Origin: Auraticoccus monumenti
GTDB lineage: Bacteria; Actinomycetota; Actinomycetes; Propionibacteriales; Propionibacteriaceae
Reading direction: 5' to 3'
Length of the DNA: 64,000 bases
NCBI RefSeq assembly: GCF_900101785.1
Contig: NZ_LT629688.1
Span: 3,472,001-3,536,000 of the forward strand
Position numbers and translations under genes: made by a program. A model generated the notes under the pieces. The model ran no database searches and was not told where the DNA came from. It was given only the letters and a program-made list of their open reading frames with translations. Shown here piece after piece: positions 1 to 8,153 of this stretch (within the stretch, counting starts at the first letter, position 1; each line of letters opens with the position of its first letter).

Positions 1-597
1 CTCGGCGATGAGGTCGAGGATCTGCTTCTGCACCGTGACGTCCAGGGCGGTGGTCGGCTCGTCGGCGATCAGCAGCTCGGGGTCGCTGCTGAGGGCCATC
101 GCGATCATCACCCGCTGCCGCATCCCGCCGGAGAACTGGTGGGGGTAGTGCCCCACCCGCTCGGCCGCCTTGGGGATGTGCACCCGCTCCATCGACTCGA
201 CGGCCGCCGTCCGGGCCTCCCGCCGGGTGGCCCGCGGCCGGTGCGCCCGGTAGGCCTCCTCGATCTGCAGCCCGACGGTGTAGTAGGGGTTCAGGCAGGA
301 CAGCGGGTCCTGGAAGATCATCGCCACCCGGTTGCCGCGGACCTGGCGCATGCCACCGCGACCCAGCGTGGTGAGCTCGGTGCCGGCCAGCCGGATGGAG
401 CCGGTCCGCCGTGCCCCCTTGGGCAGCAGGTCCATCACGGCCAGGCTGGTCATCGACTTGCCCGAGCCGGACTCCCCGACGATGCCCAGCGAGGCGCCGG
501 GGGCCAGCTCGAAGGAGACCCCGGAGACCACCTCGACCTCGCCACGCGGGGTGTCGAAGACGACCGTCAGGTCGCGCACGTCCAGCAGCGCCGTCAT
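1..597 (-). CDS. ABC importer ATP-binding protein, DppD/OppD type (C-terminus cut by window edge)
   Basis: Cytoplasmic ATPase that would power the two permeases encoded just upstream. The 199 visible residues hold a Walker A (GESGSGKS, about residues 40-47), a Q-loop (IFQDP), the signature FSGGMRQR and a Walker B followed by ADEPTTALD. The coding frame runs off the left edge, so about 130 C-terminal residues, including the Opp/Dpp-specific tail, are missing. Its ATG overlaps the stop of the preceding permease (ATGA), so translation is coupled. The subfamily is clear from sequence; whether the substrate is peptide or oligosaccharide is not, and the nearby glycosidase favours a sugar. Confidence 0.95.
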   Translation of the reverse strand, partial: MTALLDVRDLTVVFDTPRGEVEVVSGVSFELAPGASLGIVGESGSGKSMTSLAVMDLLPKGARRTGSIRLAGTELTTLGRGGMRQVRGNRVAMIFQDPLSCLNPYYTVGLQIEEAYRAHRPRATRREARTAAVESMERVHIPKAAERVGHYPHQFSGGMRQRVMIAMALSSDPELLIADEPTTALDVTVQKQILDLIAE

Positions 598-1577
598 CAG
601 GCCGTCCTCACCCTCGGGTCGAGCAGGCCGTAGAGCAGGTCGACCACGATGTTGCCCACGATCACGAAGAAGGCCGCGAGCAGGGTCACCGCCATGATCA
701 CCGGCTGGTCGTTGCGGGCGATGGAGTCCGCGGCGAGCTTGCCGATGCCGTTGAGCCCGAAGACGGTCTCGGTGATCAGCGCGCCACCCATCAGACCGGC
801 GAAGTCCATCGCGAAGATGGTGGCCACCGGGGTGAGCGCGGGGCGCAGCGCGTGGCGGCGGACCACCAGGGAGGAGGGCAGGCCCTTGGCCCGGGCGGTC
901 CGCACGTAGTTCTCCCCCAGCGTGTCGATCACGTTGGCCCGGGTCAGCCGGGCGTACAGCGAGGCGTAGGCGAAGGAGAGCACCACCCAGGGCATCAGGT
1001 AGTTGGCGAACCACTGCCCGGGGTCGTCGGCGAAGTCGACGGCCTGCGGGAAGGGCAGCAGCTGCAGCTTCACCACCAGGACGTACTGCAGCAGCAGGGC
1101 CAGCACGTAGTTGGGGATGGAGATGCCGCCGAGGGCGAGCATCATCGCGCCGCGGTCCCACCAGCTGCCCTCCTTGAGGGCGCTGACCAGCCCGCCGACG
1201 ATGCCGGCCAGCAGCCAGAGCACGGCCGCCCCGACGGCCACGGTGGCCGAGACCGGCAGCCGGTCCACGACCATGTCCCAGACCGGCAGGCTGTTCTGGA
1301 AGGAGTAGCCCAGGCACGGGGCGGCGCAGACCTGGCCGCCCTCGTAGGTGCGCCCGGCGAAGACCCCGGACAGGAAGCCCCCGAACTGGGTCCAGAAGGG
1401 CTGGTCCAGCCCGAGGTTGGACCGGATCTGGTCGATCCGCTCCACGGTGCAGTTCTTGCCGCAGATCTGCACCGCGGGGTCGGGCTGCAGCGCGAAGAAG
1501 ATGACGAAGGTGAACAGGCTGACCAGGAAGAGCACGACGGCCATGCCCAGCAGCCGGGTGCCCAGGAGACGGAGCAT
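597..1577 (-). CDS. ABC importer permease, DppB/OppB type
   Basis: Inner-membrane subunit of a binding-protein-dependent importer, 326 residues. The N-terminal helix, the long extracytoplasmic loop, about five further helices and the EAA-like cytoplasmic loop (YVRTARAKGL, about residues 225-234) match the DppB family. The ATG at 1577 overlaps the stop codon of the upstream permease (ATGA); a longer open frame extends upstream but has no family similarity. Unusually, the extracytoplasmic loop holds two CxxxC pairs (CGKNC near residue 40 and CAAPC near 80), which could form disulfides outside the membrane. The downstream ATPase gene overlaps the stop. Confidence 0.93.
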   Translation of the reverse strand: MLRLLGTRLLGMAVVLFLVSLFTFVIFFALQPDPAVQICGKNCTVERIDQIRSNLGLDQPFWTQFGGFLSGVFAGRTYEGGQVCAAPCLGYSFQNSLPVWDMVVDRLPVSATVAVGAAVLWLLAGIVGGLVSALKEGSWWDRGAMMLALGGISIPNYVLALLLQYVLVVKLQLLPFPQAVDFADDPGQWFANYLMPWVVLSFAYASLYARLTRANVIDTLGENYVRTARAKGLPSSLVVRRHALRPALTPVATIFAMDFAGLMGGALITETVFGLNGIGKLAADSIARNDQPVIMAVTLLAAFFVIVGNIVVDLLYGLLDPRVRTA

Positions 1578-2551
1578 CAGCGCAGCTCCCCGGAGTCGGT
1601 GAGGGTGCGGAGCCGGTCGCCCAGCACGGTGAAGGAGAACACGAGCAGGAACAGGCACGCGGAGGGGATGAAGAAGTAGGCCGGGTCGACGGCGTACCAG
1701 CTGGACGAGGTGGCGATCATCTGCCCCCAGCTGGGCGTGGGTGGGATGACCCCGATGCCCAGGAAGGACAGTCCGGCCTCGGTGCCGATGTAGCCGGGCA
1801 CGGCCAGGGTGGTCATCACCACCAGGGTGGAGCGCAGGTTGGGCAGCACCTCGCGGAAGACGATGGTGAAGCCGCCGGCCCCCGAGGCCCGGGCGGCCTC
1901 GACGAACTCCCGCTGGGTGAGGCTGATGGTCTGGCCGCGGACGACCCGGGCCAGGTAGGGCCACCCGAAGACGGAGATCACCAGCACCAGCAGCGCCTGG
2001 CGGTTCTCCGCCGGCAGCGCGGAGAGCACCGCGATCATGAAGATCAGGGCCGGGAAGGCCATCAGGAAGTCCATCACCCGGGAGATGACCAGGTCCACCA
2101 CTCCCCCGTGGAAGCCGGCCAGCAGCCCCATCACCACGGCCGTGGTGGTGGTCAGCGCGGTGGCGGCCAGGGCCACCCCCATCGAGACCCGGGCGCCGTA
2201 GACGATGCGGGCGAAGACGTCGCGGCCGCTGCCGGGCTCGACGCCCAGCCAGTGCTCGGCCGAGATGCCCCCGCCCCAGCCCAGCGGCAACCCGCCCAGG
2301 TTCGGGTCGATGGCCGCCTGGTCGAACTCGTAGGGTCCCCAGCCGCTCAGCCGCACCAGCAGCGGGGCGAACACCGCGGCCAGCACCACCACGGCGATGT
2401 AGCCGGCCGAGAGCACCACGGCGACGTCGGAGCGCAGCAGGCGCAGCAGCCGACCGCGGTGCCGCCCCGGCGGGGAGGAGGCACGCCCGGTGCGCTCCTC
2501 CCCGACGAGATCGGTCTTGGCCTCGAGGTCGAGACCGCTGGGGACAGCCAC
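1577..2551 (-). CDS. ABC importer permease, DppC/OppC type
   Basis: Second membrane subunit of the importer, 324 residues. It has a charged cytoplasmic N-terminus, an OppC_N-like first helix (about residues 45-65), a loop, and a BPD_transp core with the EAA-like motif FVEAARASGAGG. The start is taken as the GTG at 2551, two bases after the stop of the lipoprotein gene, because similarity to DppC proteins begins shortly after it; the open frame continues upstream only as antisense-like sequence. It pairs with the DppB-type permease that follows with an ATGA overlap. It should be expressed from the promoter upstream of the GH127 gene. Confidence 0.92.
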   Translation of the reverse strand: MAVPSGLDLEAKTDLVGEERTGRASSPPGRHRGRLLRLLRSDVAVVLSAGYIAVVVLAAVFAPLLVRLSGWGPYEFDQAAIDPNLGGLPLGWGGGISAEHWLGVEPGSGRDVFARIVYGARVSMGVALAATALTTTTAVVMGLLAGFHGGVVDLVISRVMDFLMAFPALIFMIAVLSALPAENRQALLVLVISVFGWPYLARVVRGQTISLTQREFVEAARASGAGGFTIVFREVLPNLRSTLVVMTTLAVPGYIGTEAGLSFLGIGVIPPTPSWGQMIATSSSWYAVDPAYFFIPSACLFLLVFSFTVLGDRLRTLTDSGELR

Positions 2552-2553
2552 GC

Positions 2554-4254
2554 TCAGCCGACCTCGGGGTCGCGCAGGCCCACCAGCACGTAGTCGATGC
2601 CGCCGGTGGCCGCCCCGGGTGAGGCGAACAGACCGGTGACGTTCTCCCCGACCACGGTGACGCCGGCCTCCACGACCAGGGGCACGACCGGGGCCTTGCT
2701 CATCACCAGCTCGTCCAGCTCGCCCCAGGCCTGGTTGGCCTGCTCGGGGTCGGTGATCTGCTGGGTCTCCTCGATCGCGGCGTCGATCTCGTCGTCGTCG
2801 ATCTGGGCCAGGTTGGAGTTGCCCTTCTCGGCGATGTTGTCGCCGTAGAACAGCGGCGGGATGAAGGTCGAGGCCGAGGAGGCCCAGTCCGGGCACCAGC
2901 CGGTGATCGCCGCGTCGTTCTGCTGCGAGGTCGTGCCGATGGTCTCGTAGTAGGTGGAGGTGTCGATCACATTGAGCTCGACGTCGATGCCGATCTCACC
3001 GAGGGCCTGCTGGACGGCCTCGCCCTGGGCCTGCATCTTCGGCTGGGCCCGGATGTCGAGCTCGAGCGGGAAGCCGTCGGGCACCCCGGCCTCGGCGAGC
3101 AGCGCCCGGGCGGCGTCCAGGTCGCGCGGGTAGAGGTCGAAGTCCTGGTGACCGGCGACGCTGGGCGGCAGGATCGTGGTGGCCACGGTGGCCAGCTGGT
3201 TGCCGCCGGAGGCGTTCTGGACCGCGGTCTTGTCCACGGCCAGGTTGATCGCCTGGCGGACGCGGACGTCGTCCAGGTGCTCCTTGGTGGTGTTCAGCCC
3301 CATGTAGGTGGTGCAGACGCCCTGGGGCTTGAAGACCCGCTCGGCGACCTGCGGGGTCTGCAGCCGGGCCACGGTGGAGGGCTGGACGGCGCCGCCGATG
3401 GCGTTGGCGTCCGCGCCCTGACCGGCCAGCAGCCGCTCGTCGATGGTGGCCACGTCGAGCCCGATGGTGAACTGCCAGCCGTCGGGCCTGGCCGTGCGCA
3501 CCTCGTCGGTGGCCGGGTCCCAGGACTCGTTGCGCACCAGGGTCAGCGACTGGCCGGGCTGGTACGCCGACAGGTCGTAGGGCCCGGAGGCGATGATGTC
3601 GGTGAGGAACTCGTCGCCCTCGCCGGTGCCCTCGGGGAAGGGCGTGGTGTTGACCTGGCCCACCACCGCCGGGAAGTCGGGGAAGGGCGCCTTGAGGTGG
3701 AAGACGATCGTCGTGTCGTCGGGGGTCTCGATGGTCTCGAGGTCACCGGAGCGGTAGGGGCCCTGGTAGTCCTCGGGCGCGTCGATGGTCTGCTTGGCGT
3801 ACGGCGAGCCGATCCCCAGCTCGGGGTCCCAGGCCCGGGAGATGCCGTGCTTGACCGCCTGGGAGGTGATCGGGGTGCCGTCGTCGAACTTGACGCCGTC
3901 CTTGAGGGTGAAGGTCCAGGTCAGGCCGTCCTCGGACACGGTGCCCAGGTCGGTGGCCAGGTCCGGCACCATCGCGGTGTTGTCCTCGGCGTTCCCCGGT
4001 GCGGAGGTGGTCAGCGTCCGGTACACCAGGCGGTAGAAGTTGTTGACGCCGCCGTCGAAGCCGCGAGCGGGGTCGAGGTAGGAGTAGTCGGCGTTCAGCA
4101 GCACCTGCACGGTGCCGCCCTGGGCGGGCTCGTCGGTGAGGGAGGCGGAACCGGAGGCGGGGTCGGGTCCGGTCCCACCACCACCACCTCCGCCGCAGGC
4201 GGTGAGGGTGGCGGCGACGGCGAGGGCCGCCGCGGCCAGCAGGGGTCGTCTCAT
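2554..4254 (-). CDS. Extracellular solute-binding lipoprotein, family 5 (peptide/opine type)
   Basis: Captures the substrate at the cell surface and hands it to the permease pair. The 566 residues start with a short lipoprotein signal (hydrophobic stretch ending LTACGG, lipidated Cys about residue 20), a Gly-rich linker, and then a full SBP_bac_5 domain (GLTWTFTLKDGVKFDDGTP, about residues 115-133, is the family signature). The start is supported by AAGGAGAA seven bases upstream. It lies between a GH127 glycosidase gene (32 bases upstream) and the permeases. Family 5 proteins also bind oligosaccharides and nickel complexes, so a sugar ligand is plausible but inferred only from context. Confidence 0.93.
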   Translation of the reverse strand: MRRPLLAAAALAVAATLTACGGGGGGGTGPDPASGSASLTDEPAQGGTVQVLLNADYSYLDPARGFDGGVNNFYRLVYRTLTTSAPGNAEDNTAMVPDLATDLGTVSEDGLTWTFTLKDGVKFDDGTPITSQAVKHGISRAWDPELGIGSPYAKQTIDAPEDYQGPYRSGDLETIETPDDTTIVFHLKAPFPDFPAVVGQVNTTPFPEGTGEGDEFLTDIIASGPYDLSAYQPGQSLTLVRNESWDPATDEVRTARPDGWQFTIGLDVATIDERLLAGQGADANAIGGAVQPSTVARLQTPQVAERVFKPQGVCTTYMGLNTTKEHLDDVRVRQAINLAVDKTAVQNASGGNQLATVATTILPPSVAGHQDFDLYPRDLDAARALLAEAGVPDGFPLELDIRAQPKMQAQGEAVQQALGEIGIDVELNVIDTSTYYETIGTTSQQNDAAITGWCPDWASSASTFIPPLFYGDNIAEKGNSNLAQIDDDEIDAAIEETQQITDPEQANQAWGELDELVMSKAPVVPLVVEAGVTVVGENVTGLFASPGAATGGIDYVLVGLRDPEVG

Positions 4255-4286
4255 GGTGCTTCTCCTTGGTCGGGCCGGTGTGGTGG

Positions 4287-6191
4287 TCAGGCGTCGGGCA
4301 GCCAGACGCGCATGGCGCCCGGCTCCCGGTTGCCCCAGGTGGCGTAGGGGACGAACACGACGCCGTGGTGGGGGTGGACGGGGTCGGCCGGCTCGTCCTC
4401 GTCGCGGTAGAGGCGGCCGGGGGTGGTGCGGCGCACCGAGACCGGGACGACGACGGCGTGGTCGGGACCGGGACGGATCCCCGCCGCGGACCCGGGGCCG
4501 AGCACCAGGTCCTCGACGTCGGCGTCGCTGTCGACCTGCTCGACGCAGTGGACGACCGCACCGCGCACCACGGCCCGGGAGCCGCGCAGGGCGTCCACCC
4601 GGGGGTCGGCGCGGACCAGGCGGGTGGGCTGGCGGAGCGCGACCTCGACCCCGTCACCGGCGGCCCAGACCCGCTCCAGCCGCAACCAGCCGTCGACCAC
4701 CTCGGCGGGCACGACCTCACCACCGACCCGGACCTCGGTCAGCTCGGTCCAGGCGGGGACCCTGAGCACCAGGGCCACCGGGCGGTCGACCGCGCGGCGG
4801 ACGGTGACGGTGAGGTGGGCGTCCCACGGGTAGTCGGTGCGCACGTCGAGGTCGAGCAGCGCGGTGTCCAGCGAGGCGCTGGTGAGCAGGGCCAGGGTGA
4901 GGGAGTCCTCGTCGAGCACGGCCAGGTGGTCCCCCAGCTCGGCGTTCCAGCGGACCACGTTCGGCGGGCAGCAGGGGCAGCCGAACCAGGGGCGCCGCAG
5001 CAGGTCACCACCGATCTCCGCACCGCTGCGCTGGACGTGGTCCGGGCGGCGCTGGAGGGGGTTGTCGTAGAAGAAGGCGGTGCCCTCGGCGGAGGTGCCC
5101 ACGGCGTAGGCGTTGTAGAGCACCCGCTCCACCACGTCGAGCACGTCGGCGCGACCGGTGGCCAGGAACAGCCGCCAGCCCCACTGCATGGTGCCGATGG
5201 CGGCGCAGGTCTCGTTGTAGCCGCGCTCGGACGGGAGCTCGAAGCGGTCGCCGATCGCCTCGTCGCTGTGCCGCGACCCCAGCCCACCGGTGAGGTAGAG
5301 CTTGCTGGCCACCATGTCGTCCCAGAGCCGCTCGAGGGCGGCGAGCAGGTCGGCGTCCCCGGTCTCCAGCGCCACGTCGGTGGCACCGGCGCCGAGGTAG
5401 ACCATCCGCACGGCGTGGCCGGTCACCGAGTCCAGCTCGCGGAGCGGGACGGCGTCCTGGAAGTACTCCGCGGAGAAGATCCGGTGGACCAGGCGACCCT
5501 CGCCGCGGCGGTCCACGAAGAGGCGGGCGAGCTCCAGGTAGTCCTCGACGCCGGTCTCGCGGTACAGCTCGACCAGAGCCATCTCCACCTCGGGGTGGCC
5601 GCAGTAGCCGGGTTCGCCGGCGGGGCCGTACCGCTGGACGGCGAGGTCGGCGAAGCGGCGGGCCACGCCCAGCAGCCGGTCGTCGCCCAGCCGGCGCCGC
5701 GCGGCCACCGCGGCCTGGACCAGGTGACCGAGGTCGTAGAGCTCGTGGCCCCAGGAGAGGTCGCTCCACGGCTCGGCGGGGACGTCGGGGGCCTGGTACC
5801 AGGTGTTGAGGTAGCCGTCGGGTCGCTGCGCCGCCGTGATCGCGGCCAGGGACTCCTCCCAGAAGGCGGTGAGCTCCGGCGTCGGCGCCTCGGCCAGGAC
5901 GACCGCGACCCCCTCCAGCGTCTTGTACAGGTCGGTGTCGAGGAACGGGTAGCGCCCTCGGTAGCCCTCGGCGTCACCGTCGGGCAGCCGCCGGAAGTTC
6001 TCCAGGTTCCCGGCCAGACCGAGCTGGGTGACCGCGTGCGGGACGGTGGCCTCCCGGTTCAGCCGCTGCCAGCGTCCGAGCTCCCCCTCGGGGTGCAGGC
6101 GGACCGCGGGCCCGCCGACGCCGCGACCGCGGACCCCGCGGGCGGCCACCACGGGCAGCGTCGTCGCCGTTCCGGGCGTGGGTGGTGTCAT
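4287..6191 (-). CDS. GH127 family glycoside hydrolase (beta-L-arabinofuranosidase-like)
   Basis: Likely releases beta-L-arabinofuranose from plant glycan fragments in the cytoplasm; no signal peptide is visible. The 634 residues contain the GH127 metal and nucleophile ligands: NETC at about residues 325-328 and CPCCPPN at about 403-409, matching the Glu-x-Cys and Cys-Cys of the zinc-thiolate site of Bifidobacterium HypBA1. The ATG at 6191 is chosen because AAGGAGGT precedes it; an in-frame ATG at 6218 lies upstream of that ribosome site. It is the first gene of a five-gene minus-strand locus with an ABC importer, which suggests import of an arabinose-containing oligosaccharide followed by intracellular hydrolysis. 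Exact sugar specificity is inference. Confidence 0.88.
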   Translation of the reverse strand: MTPPTPGTATTLPVVAARGVRGRGVGGPAVRLHPEGELGRWQRLNREATVPHAVTQLGLAGNLENFRRLPDGDAEGYRGRYPFLDTDLYKTLEGVAVVLAEAPTPELTAFWEESLAAITAAQRPDGYLNTWYQAPDVPAEPWSDLSWGHELYDLGHLVQAAVAARRRLGDDRLLGVARRFADLAVQRYGPAGEPGYCGHPEVEMALVELYRETGVEDYLELARLFVDRRGEGRLVHRIFSAEYFQDAVPLRELDSVTGHAVRMVYLGAGATDVALETGDADLLAALERLWDDMVASKLYLTGGLGSRHSDEAIGDRFELPSERGYNETCAAIGTMQWGWRLFLATGRADVLDVVERVLYNAYAVGTSAEGTAFFYDNPLQRRPDHVQRSGAEIGGDLLRRPWFGCPCCPPNVVRWNAELGDHLAVLDEDSLTLALLTSASLDTALLDLDVRTDYPWDAHLTVTVRRAVDRPVALVLRVPAWTELTEVRVGGEVVPAEVVDGWLRLERVWAAGDGVEVALRQPTRLVRADPRVDALRGSRAVVRGAVVHCVEQVDSDADVEDLVLGPGSAAGIRPGPDHAVVVPVSVRRTTPGRLYRDEDEPADPVHPHHGVVFVPYATWGNREPGAMRVWLPDA

Positions 6192-6210
6192 CAGACCTCC
6201 TTGAGTGATC

Positions 6211-6222
6211 TGTGACATTACA
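6211..6222. promoter_or_regulatory. Candidate operator upstream of the GH127-ABC locus
   Basis: The imperfect palindrome TGTGACATTACA sits 20-31 bases before the GH127 start, in a locally AT-richer patch. The pattern TGTnAnnTnACA resembles half-sites used by several GntR-family regulators. No regulator gene is visible in the window, so this is a weak call. Confidence 0.25.
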
Positions 6223-6346
6223 CCGCCACATGACGCGCGGGAAGAGTCAGGTGTTACAGCCGCGTTCCGTTGTCCGGGCGCCGCTCCCGAGGCCTGCCGG
6301 ACCCGTCGACCGGTCAGGCAGGGAGCCTCACGGCCCGGGACGCACG

Positions 6347-6376
6347 ACGGGTGCGGACCCGGAGGTCCGCACCCGT
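6347..6376 (-). terminator. Hairpin after the DUF4193 gene
   Basis: A perfect 13-bp inverted repeat (ACGGGTGCGGACC / GGTCCGCACCCGT) with the four-base loop CGGA lies about 40 bases past the DUF4193 stop. There is no T run, as is usual for very high-GC actinobacterial terminators. It separates DUF4193 from the sugar-uptake locus. Confidence 0.65.
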
Positions 6377-6415
6377 GAGGTGGTCAGCCGGCGTCCTCGA
6401 CGCCGTCGCGCCCGG

Positions 6416-6715
6416 TCAGCCGGCGCAGTCGTAGCAGTACTCGTCGTTGCCGCGGTGCTCGGCGATCTGGCTGCGGTGGCGCACCAGGAAGCACCCGGCA
6501 CAGGTGAACTCGTCGGACTGCTTGGGCAGCACCCGGACCGTCAGCTCCTCGTGGGAGAGGTCGGCACCGGGGAGCTCGAAGGACTCCGCCGCCTCCACCT
6601 CGTCCTCGTCGACCTTGCCCGAGTTCTTGTCGTTGCGGCGAGTCTTCAGCGCCTCGATGCTGTCCTCGCTGATCTCCTCGTCGGTCTTGCGAGGGGCGTC
6701 GTAGTCAGTCGCCAT
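6416..6715 (-). CDS. DUF4193 family protein
   Basis: Small conserved actinobacterial protein of 99 residues, function unknown. The N-terminus MATDYDAPRKTDEE and the acidic middle are typical of DUF4193. The C-terminal half carries four cysteines as FTCAGCFLV and YCYDC, spaced like a zinc-ribbon. The start is the ATG at 6715 with GGAAGGAA upstream; an open frame 15 codons longer has no similarity. It is a single gene followed by a strong hairpin. The four Cys suggest metal binding, which is inferred. Confidence 0.9.
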   Translation of the reverse strand: MATDYDAPRKTDEEISEDSIEALKTRRNDKNSGKVDEDEVEAAESFELPGADLSHEELTVRVLPKQSDEFTCAGCFLVRHRSQIAEHRGNDEYCYDCAG

Positions 6716-6877
6716 CGTTCCTTCCAGGGTCGTGTCCCGGCCCCTGTGACACAGGAGCACGCGGGGGCATGCATATCACACGGGACGAACTACCGACAGA
6801 CCCGAGTTGTTCCCCTTCGGGACGGCTCGCCGCGTGGCGGTCGGGGTCCTTCGCGCAGGTGCTCGTGGTGGTGTCGC

Positions 6878-8002
6878 TCAGGCGCTGGCCGGGGCACCGC
6901 AGAGCGTGGGGCGGCCCGGCTCGCGGAGGTTGGGGCAGCAGTCGGCCGGGCAGGCGACCAGCCCGGGGCTGCCCCCCTCGACGACGCTCGGCGCAGCGGG
7001 TTCGGCCCGGGCGACGCTGGCCCGCTCCAGGGCCAGGTCCACCAGACCGGCGACGAAGGCCGGGTGCACGCCGGCGGTGGCGGCGCGCTCCATCCGCATC
7101 CCCAGCCGGTCCGCCGTCTCCCGCGCCTCGGTGTCGAGGTCGAAGATGACCTCCATGTGGTCGGAGACGAAACCGATCGGGGCCAGCACCACGCTGCGGA
7201 CGCCCTCGGCGGCCAGCTCCTCGAGCCGGTCGTTGACGTCGGGCTCCAGCCACGGCTGGCTGGGCGGGCCGGAGCGGGAGCAGTAGACCAGCTCGAAGGG
7301 GTGCTCGTCCCCGCTCTCCTGGCGCAGCTGCCAGGCGATCTCCCGGGCCACCGACCGGTGCCAGTCGACGTAGGAGCCGGTGCTGCTGCGCGGCGGCGGC
7401 CCGGCGCTGTCGGCCATCGCGGTGGGGATGGAGTGGGTGACGAAGAGCAGGTGCGGCACCTCGTCGTCGACCCGGGCCACGGCCTCGCGGACGGCGGCCA
7501 GGTTGGCGTCGACGAACCCCGGGTGCTGGGCGTAGTGGCGGACCCGGTCCACCTGCAGCTCCGTGCCGGCGTCCCGCACCCCCGACCACGCGTCGAAGAG
7601 GTTCTCCCGGTACTGGCGGCAGGAGGAGTAGGAGGGGTAGGCGCTGGTGGTGACGGCCAGCACCCGGCGGTGGCCGTCGGCGGCGATCTCGGCCATCGTG
7701 TCGCCCAGCCAGGGGGCGGTGTTCCGGTTCCCCCAGTAGACGGGGACGTCCAGCCCGCGGCCGGCCAGCTCGCCGCGCAGCGCGGCCAGCAGGTCACGGC
7801 ACTGGTCGTTGATCGGGCTGCGGCCCCCGAAGAGGAAGTAGTGCTCGCCGACCTCGGCCAGCCGCTCGTCGGGGATGCCCCGGCCGCCGGTGACCTGGCG
7901 CAGGAACGGCATCACCTCCTCCGGCGCCTCGGGCCCACCGAAGGACACCAGCAGCAGCGCGTCGTAGGGGGCGAGGGCTCGCGGGTCGGGGCGTGCGGAC
8001 AT
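6878..8002 (-). CDS. cpfC: Ferrochelatase, coproporphyrin III type
   Basis: Inserts ferrous iron into coproporphyrin III in the late haem pathway of Gram-positives; cytoplasmic. The 374 residues show the family start (DALLLVSFGGPEAPEEVMPF), the metal-binding histidine in THSIPTAMA (about residue 180) and the EVIFDLDTEA segment. Near the C-terminus a cluster CPADCC...C, together with the upstream YCSRSG, matches the Cys set that holds a [2Fe-2S] cluster in actinobacterial ferrochelatases. The ATG at 8002 follows an AGGA motif. The long upstream open frame is antisense to sepH and was discarded. No other haem gene is adjacent. Confidence 0.95.
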   Translation of the reverse strand: MSARPDPRALAPYDALLLVSFGGPEAPEEVMPFLRQVTGGRGIPDERLAEVGEHYFLFGGRSPINDQCRDLLAALRGELAGRGLDVPVYWGNRNTAPWLGDTMAEIAADGHRRVLAVTTSAYPSYSSCRQYRENLFDAWSGVRDAGTELQVDRVRHYAQHPGFVDANLAAVREAVARVDDEVPHLLFVTHSIPTAMADSAGPPPRSSTGSYVDWHRSVAREIAWQLRQESGDEHPFELVYCSRSGPPSQPWLEPDVNDRLEELAAEGVRSVVLAPIGFVSDHMEVIFDLDTEARETADRLGMRMERAATAGVHPAFVAGLVDLALERASVARAEPAAPSVVEGGSPGLVACPADCCPNLREPGRPTLCGAPASA

Positions 8003-8153
8003 GCTCAGGATCCTGCCAGACGGGTCCGAACGGCTCCCTCGCTCCCCGCGCCCGTCCGGACACAGCGGGCCGACCGCCCGCACGTCCCCGACGTCCTCGA
8101 CCCGGCGGGGTAGGTTGAGCGCCAGATGATCCGGAGTGGGGGCAGGGCGATCG

